Both the position numbers and the translations under genes were made by a program. A stretch of DNA of 8,307 nucleotides from contig DAOWCY010000269.1 of NCBI GenBank assembly GCA_030639305.1, forward strand, positions 1 through 8,307. Direction: 5' to 3'. Shown here one piece after another: positions 6,423-8,307 of the stretch. Below the pieces are notes generated by a model. That model was given only the letters and a program-made list of their open reading frames with translations, searched no databases and had not been told where the DNA came from. How positions within the stretch are numbered: position 1 is the first letter of the stretch; every line of letters begins with the position of its first letter. Source of the DNA: JAGLQA01 sp023135565. Its GTDB lineage: Bacteria; Acidobacteriota; Aminicenantia; UBA2199.

Positions 6423-6451
6423 ACTTTAATATTTTTTTGATCTTTTGTCAA
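6423..6451 (-). promoter_or_regulatory. Promoter of the second toxin-antitoxin pair
   Basis: On the minus strand TTGACA (6451-6446) is followed after 17 bases by TAAAGT (6428-6423), a four-of-six match to the -10 consensus. The start would fall near 6416, just before the inverted repeat at 6395-6415. The perfect -35 and 17-base spacing match those of the other toxin-antitoxin operon. Confidence 0.5.
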
Positions 6452-6527
6452 CCGGCTGCCCCTCCCCTTTTTTTTTAACCTCGAATGAAAGCAAATTTTT
6501 TTTTACAAGTGCTGAGTTCTGAGAAAA

Positions 6528-6672
6528 GCTTGGTGAAGGGGGAAAGGGGACGTTGTTTATTCTATTTTAAATTTGCTCTTTGAGACCTGAAAAAATATTC
6601 TTTATCTTTCCTTTTAAATCTTCCGAGTAGAAAGAATTAGCCTGTCCCCCTTTTTTCCCCCTTTTTTCAAGC
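6528..6672. mobile_element. MITE-like inverted-repeat element, 145 bp
   Basis: The left arm (6528-6551) reads GCTTG, GTGAA, GGGGG, AAA, GGGG, AC. The reverse complement of the right arm (6644-6672) reads GCTTG, AAAAAA, GGGGG, AAAAAA, GGGGG, AC. The arms therefore share block order and differ mainly in the length of A and G runs. The right arm contains a perfect 11-base tandem, CCCCCTTTTTT twice (6646-6667). The interior (about 92 bases) is AT-rich and non-coding. There is no clear target-site duplication and no transposase. It could be a non-autonomous transposable remnant or a REP-type structure. Confidence 0.45.
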
Positions 6673-6693
6673 GGCAAAATTTCTAATTGAGGC

Positions 6694-6722
6694 TTGATTT
6701 TTTCTTTTTTTTTGGTTATCAT
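6694..6722 (+). promoter_or_regulatory. Probable promoter of the membrane protein gene
   Basis: TTGATT (6694-6699) and TATCAT (6717-6722) are 17 bases apart, with four-of-six and five-of-six matches to consensus. The predicted start is near 6729, leaving a leader of about 20 bases. The spacer is a T-rich tract, which may make the DNA curved or rigid. Confidence 0.45.
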
Positions 6723-6747
6723 GTCCTTATATGGCGGTAATTATTAA

Positions 6748-7629
6748 ATGAAAAAAACGATTTTTGTTATCTTCTTTGTCTATGCGCTGGTGATTCTCGG
6801 CCTGCTGTATTTTTTTTTAGGAGCGGCGGTATTTAAAGACTTCGAGCCCCTGCAGTGGCAGGGCATTAAAACGAATGTGCCGCCCGGTTTTAAAGTCAAA
6901 GTTTACCAAAGCAAAGGATGGGAAGTCTATTCGTTGTCCAGGCCGGGCACGGTGATTAAAATCGCCCTGAAACCGGAAATCGATGTCTTCGGTTTGGCTT
7001 CCTATGAGAAAAAGGTAGTCTTTGAAAAAAGAGAAAACTCCCCCCAGCCCGCCGTTTTCTACATCGTGGAAGGCAAAGAACCTTACACTTTAGTGTTCGC
7101 CGCTAACCGGGATAATAAGACCGTTTATCTCAGCATTACGACTTTTTCGTTGTATTTAAGCCGCTTTATTATGGATAAAATGCTGGCTGATTTCAGCTTC
7201 AACCAGGGACGGATCGAAGCCCCGGCAGTCACTTTACCGCTAAAACTGTATATTATCGATTGGATTATCGCGGCAAGTCTTTTGCTGCCATTATTGATAA
7301 TGATCCCCATCTTTTATTTTTCCGGTAAAAGACCCGGGATCGATTTATTACCGGGTGAGACGCTACTATATGAAGAAAAAAGTGTGATTGCCTCTTTCCG
7401 GAAAGGTTGGGTGCGCAGCAATACCTTCTGCTGCTTAGTGTTGACTAATCTCCGGCTGCTGGTTTTCTACTTCGGCAGGAAGAAAGTGGAGATCGACCTG
7501 CAAAAAGAAAGATCCGCGCTGAGGCTCGAAGGAAAAAAAATTATCCTGGAAAAAGCAGGCATGAAGACTATCTTGAGACCCGGGGATATAGAAAATTGGA
7601 AATCTAATTTGCGCAGTCATGGTTTTTAA
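6748..7629 (+). CDS. Membrane protein with C-terminal PH-like domain
   Basis: I cannot name this 293-residue protein. A hydrophobic N-terminal helix (about 5-27) is an anchor or uncleaved signal. Residues 30-165 form a mixed, strand-rich domain, probably outside the membrane, starting FEPLQWQGIKTNVPPGFKVKVY. A second helix lies at about 168-192 (LYIIDWIIAASLLLPLLIMIPIFYF), followed by basic SGKRPG. The last ~95 residues look like a bacterial PH/GRAM-like domain: LLPGETLLYEEKSV, then CCLVLTNLRLLVFYFGRKKVEIDL and a closing helix with GDIENWKSNL. This predicts an N-in, C-in protein with both ends cytoplasmic. The ribosome binding site is weak (GGCGG at 6733-6737, ten bases before the ATG). It is a single-gene unit. 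A role in envelope sensing or lipid binding is only a guess from the domain type. Confidence 0.75.
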   Translation: MKKTIFVIFFVYALVILGLLYFFLGAAVFKDFEPLQWQGIKTNVPPGFKVKVYQSKGWEVYSLSRPGTVIKIALKPEIDVFGLASYEKKVVFEKRENSPQPAVFYIVEGKEPYTLVFAANRDNKTVYLSITTFSLYLSRFIMDKMLADFSFNQGRIEAPAVTLPLKLYIIDWIIAASLLLPLLIMIPIFYFSGKRPGIDLLPGETLLYEEKSVIASFRKGWVRSNTFCCLVLTNLRLLVFYFGRKKVEIDLQKERSALRLEGKKIILEKAGMKTILRPGDIENWKSNLRSHGF

Positions 7630-7840
7630 GATTCCATAATATCCTCTGCCGGGAAGAAGACCGGCTTCAAAGAATCGGCTTTTGGGGGCAAAAAAATAAT
7701 AGACTCCCGGATTATTAAAATATACCGGGATCTCACCAAATCATTGATAATAAAGGGTTTCCCGGAAAAGTGATCCTTGCTCCCAAAAGGCAGAAAAGCC
7801 GGGTTAAAGGGGTTGAGTCCTGATTTTTAATTCTTAACTT
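7630..7840. other. Non-coding spacer with CCGG-centred dyads
   Basis: No gene is visible. GCCGG (7648-7652) pairs with CCGGC (7661-7665), and TCCCGG (7705-7710) pairs with CCGGGA (7725-7730). The first could help end the membrane protein transcript but lacks a T-run directly after it. No recognisable RNA gene or promoter is present. Confidence 0.4.
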
Positions 7841-7868
7841 TTAATTGATAATTGTTAATTGATAATTG
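7841..7868. repeat. AT-rich 14-bp perfect tandem duplication
   Basis: TTAATTGATAATTG occurs twice in direct succession (7841-7854 and 7855-7868). It is preceded by related TTTTTAATTCTTAACTT and lies immediately before the G-rich tract. It may be a slippage product or an easily melted segment at the border of the tandem array. Confidence 0.7.
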
Positions 7869-7872
7869 AAAT

Positions 7873-7894
7873 GGGGGGAGGGGAGGGGAGGGGG
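7873..7894 (+). other. Potential G-quadruplex tract
   Basis: The run is G6-A-G4-A-G4-A-G5: four runs of at least four guanines separated by single adenines. This matches the canonical motif for a very stable parallel quadruplex with one-base loops, on DNA or on plus-strand RNA. It overlaps the left arm of the degenerate first hairpin of the array. The motif is seen directly; folding is predicted. Confidence 0.75.
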
Positions 7895-7919
7895 CTTTAC
7901 CCCTCTACCTTATCCCCTC

Positions 7920-8307
7920 ATGTTTTTTATAGGAAAGTCAATGATAATGGAGGAGCGTGTCAGGGCCTTCCAACCGGGGCTGTGACCCGTGATTGGAGGG
8001 CGAGGAGGGGCGAGGGGGATTTACCCTTCTGCCCCTCCTCATGTTTTTTATAGGAAAGAACAATGACAATGGAGGAGCGTGTCAGTGCCTTCCAACCGGG
8101 GCTGTGACCCGTGATTGGAGGGCGAGGGAGGGCGAGGGGGATTTACCCCTCTGCCCCCCCTCATGTTTTTTATAGGAAAGAACAATGACAATGGAGGAGC
8201 GTGTCGGTGCCTTCCAACCGGGACTGTGACCCGTGATTGGAGGGCGAGGAGGGGCGAGGGGGATTTACCCTTCTGCCCCTCCTCATGTTTTTTATAGGAA
8301 AGAACAA
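7920..8307 (+). repeat. Tandem array of ~122-bp units with two hairpins each
   Basis: Units begin at ATGTTTTTTATAGG: 7920-8040 (121 bp), 8041-8162 (122), 8163-8284 (122) and a 23-base start of a fourth (8285-8307) cut by the window end. A degenerate hairpin-only relative precedes them (about 7873-7919). Each unit holds hairpin 1 (7966-7999 in unit 1: CCTTCCAA with TTGGAGG, inner CGGG/CCCG) and hairpin 2 (8002-8040: ten perfect pairs, one bulged T, six more pairs, loop GATTTA). ATG and six Ts follow. Units differ at only a handful of positions. The 122-base period is not a multiple of three, so a repetitive protein is unlikely. An RNA, a terminator array or a structural DNA repeat are possible. 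Confidence 0.85.

Noticed and set aside
7859..8297. Three overlapping frames of 60-64 codons in the tandem array with similar products
   Set aside because: They start at non-ATG codons, overlap one another in different frames because the unit is 122 bases, and are rich in Gly/Arg/Pro from GC-rich stems. They are by-products of the repeat.
7920..8307. CRISPR array
   Set aside because: The whole ~122-base unit is repeated nearly unchanged; there are no short repeats with unique spacers and no cas genes.

Overview
The window looks like a piece of a bacterial chromosome, probably from a low- to mid-GC Gram-positive lineage such as an anaerobic Firmicute. The grounds are strong AGGAGG-type ribosome binding sites, GTG starts backed by Shine-Dalgarno sequences, near-consensus sigma-70/A promoters with 17-base spacers, and a GH25 muramidase. 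This lineage call is an inference; no rRNA or marker gene is present. Both ends fall in intergenic or repetitive DNA, and the right edge cuts a tandem repeat array, as a contig end often does.

Layout. 1-310 is a non-coding leader with hairpins, a REP-like palindrome and a good promoter. 311-958 (+) encodes a GH25 lysozyme-like protein without a signal peptide. 1076-4543 (-) encodes a 1155-residue SNF2-family ATPase with complete helicase motifs and a long N-terminal half I cannot assign. 4544-4798 holds a second REP-like palindrome and a diverged intergenic repeat. 4799-5544 (-) is an intact UPF0175/DUF3368 pair (VapBC-like, PIN-domain toxin) under its own promoter. 5545-5894 is non-coding and carries two copies of a ~45-bp repeat. 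5895-6384 (-) is a second VapBC-like pair whose PIN toxin is cut short where the second repeat copy begins. 6387-6747 is pyrimidine-rich spacer with a 145-bp MITE-like inverted-repeat element. 6748-7629 (+) encodes a membrane protein with two transmembrane helices and a C-terminal PH-like domain. 7630-8307 is non-coding and ends in a ~122-bp tandem array.

How the parts relate. The two toxin-antitoxin pairs and the SNF2 gene share the minus strand, but each toxin-antitoxin pair has its own promoter and the intervals hold repeats, so I see no evidence of one operon. The lysozyme and the membrane protein stand alone. The window reads as an accessory patch built up by small mobile or palindromic elements and toxin-antitoxin modules around a SNF2 ATPase.

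The most interesting structures are non-coding. The tandem array has units that each encode two consecutive hairpins followed by a T-run, with stem changes that partly preserve pairing. A pair of palindromes at 94-132 and 4625-4666 keep their flanks and loop but have different, self-complementary arms. No clear new defence system or pathway can be claimed from the sequence alone.
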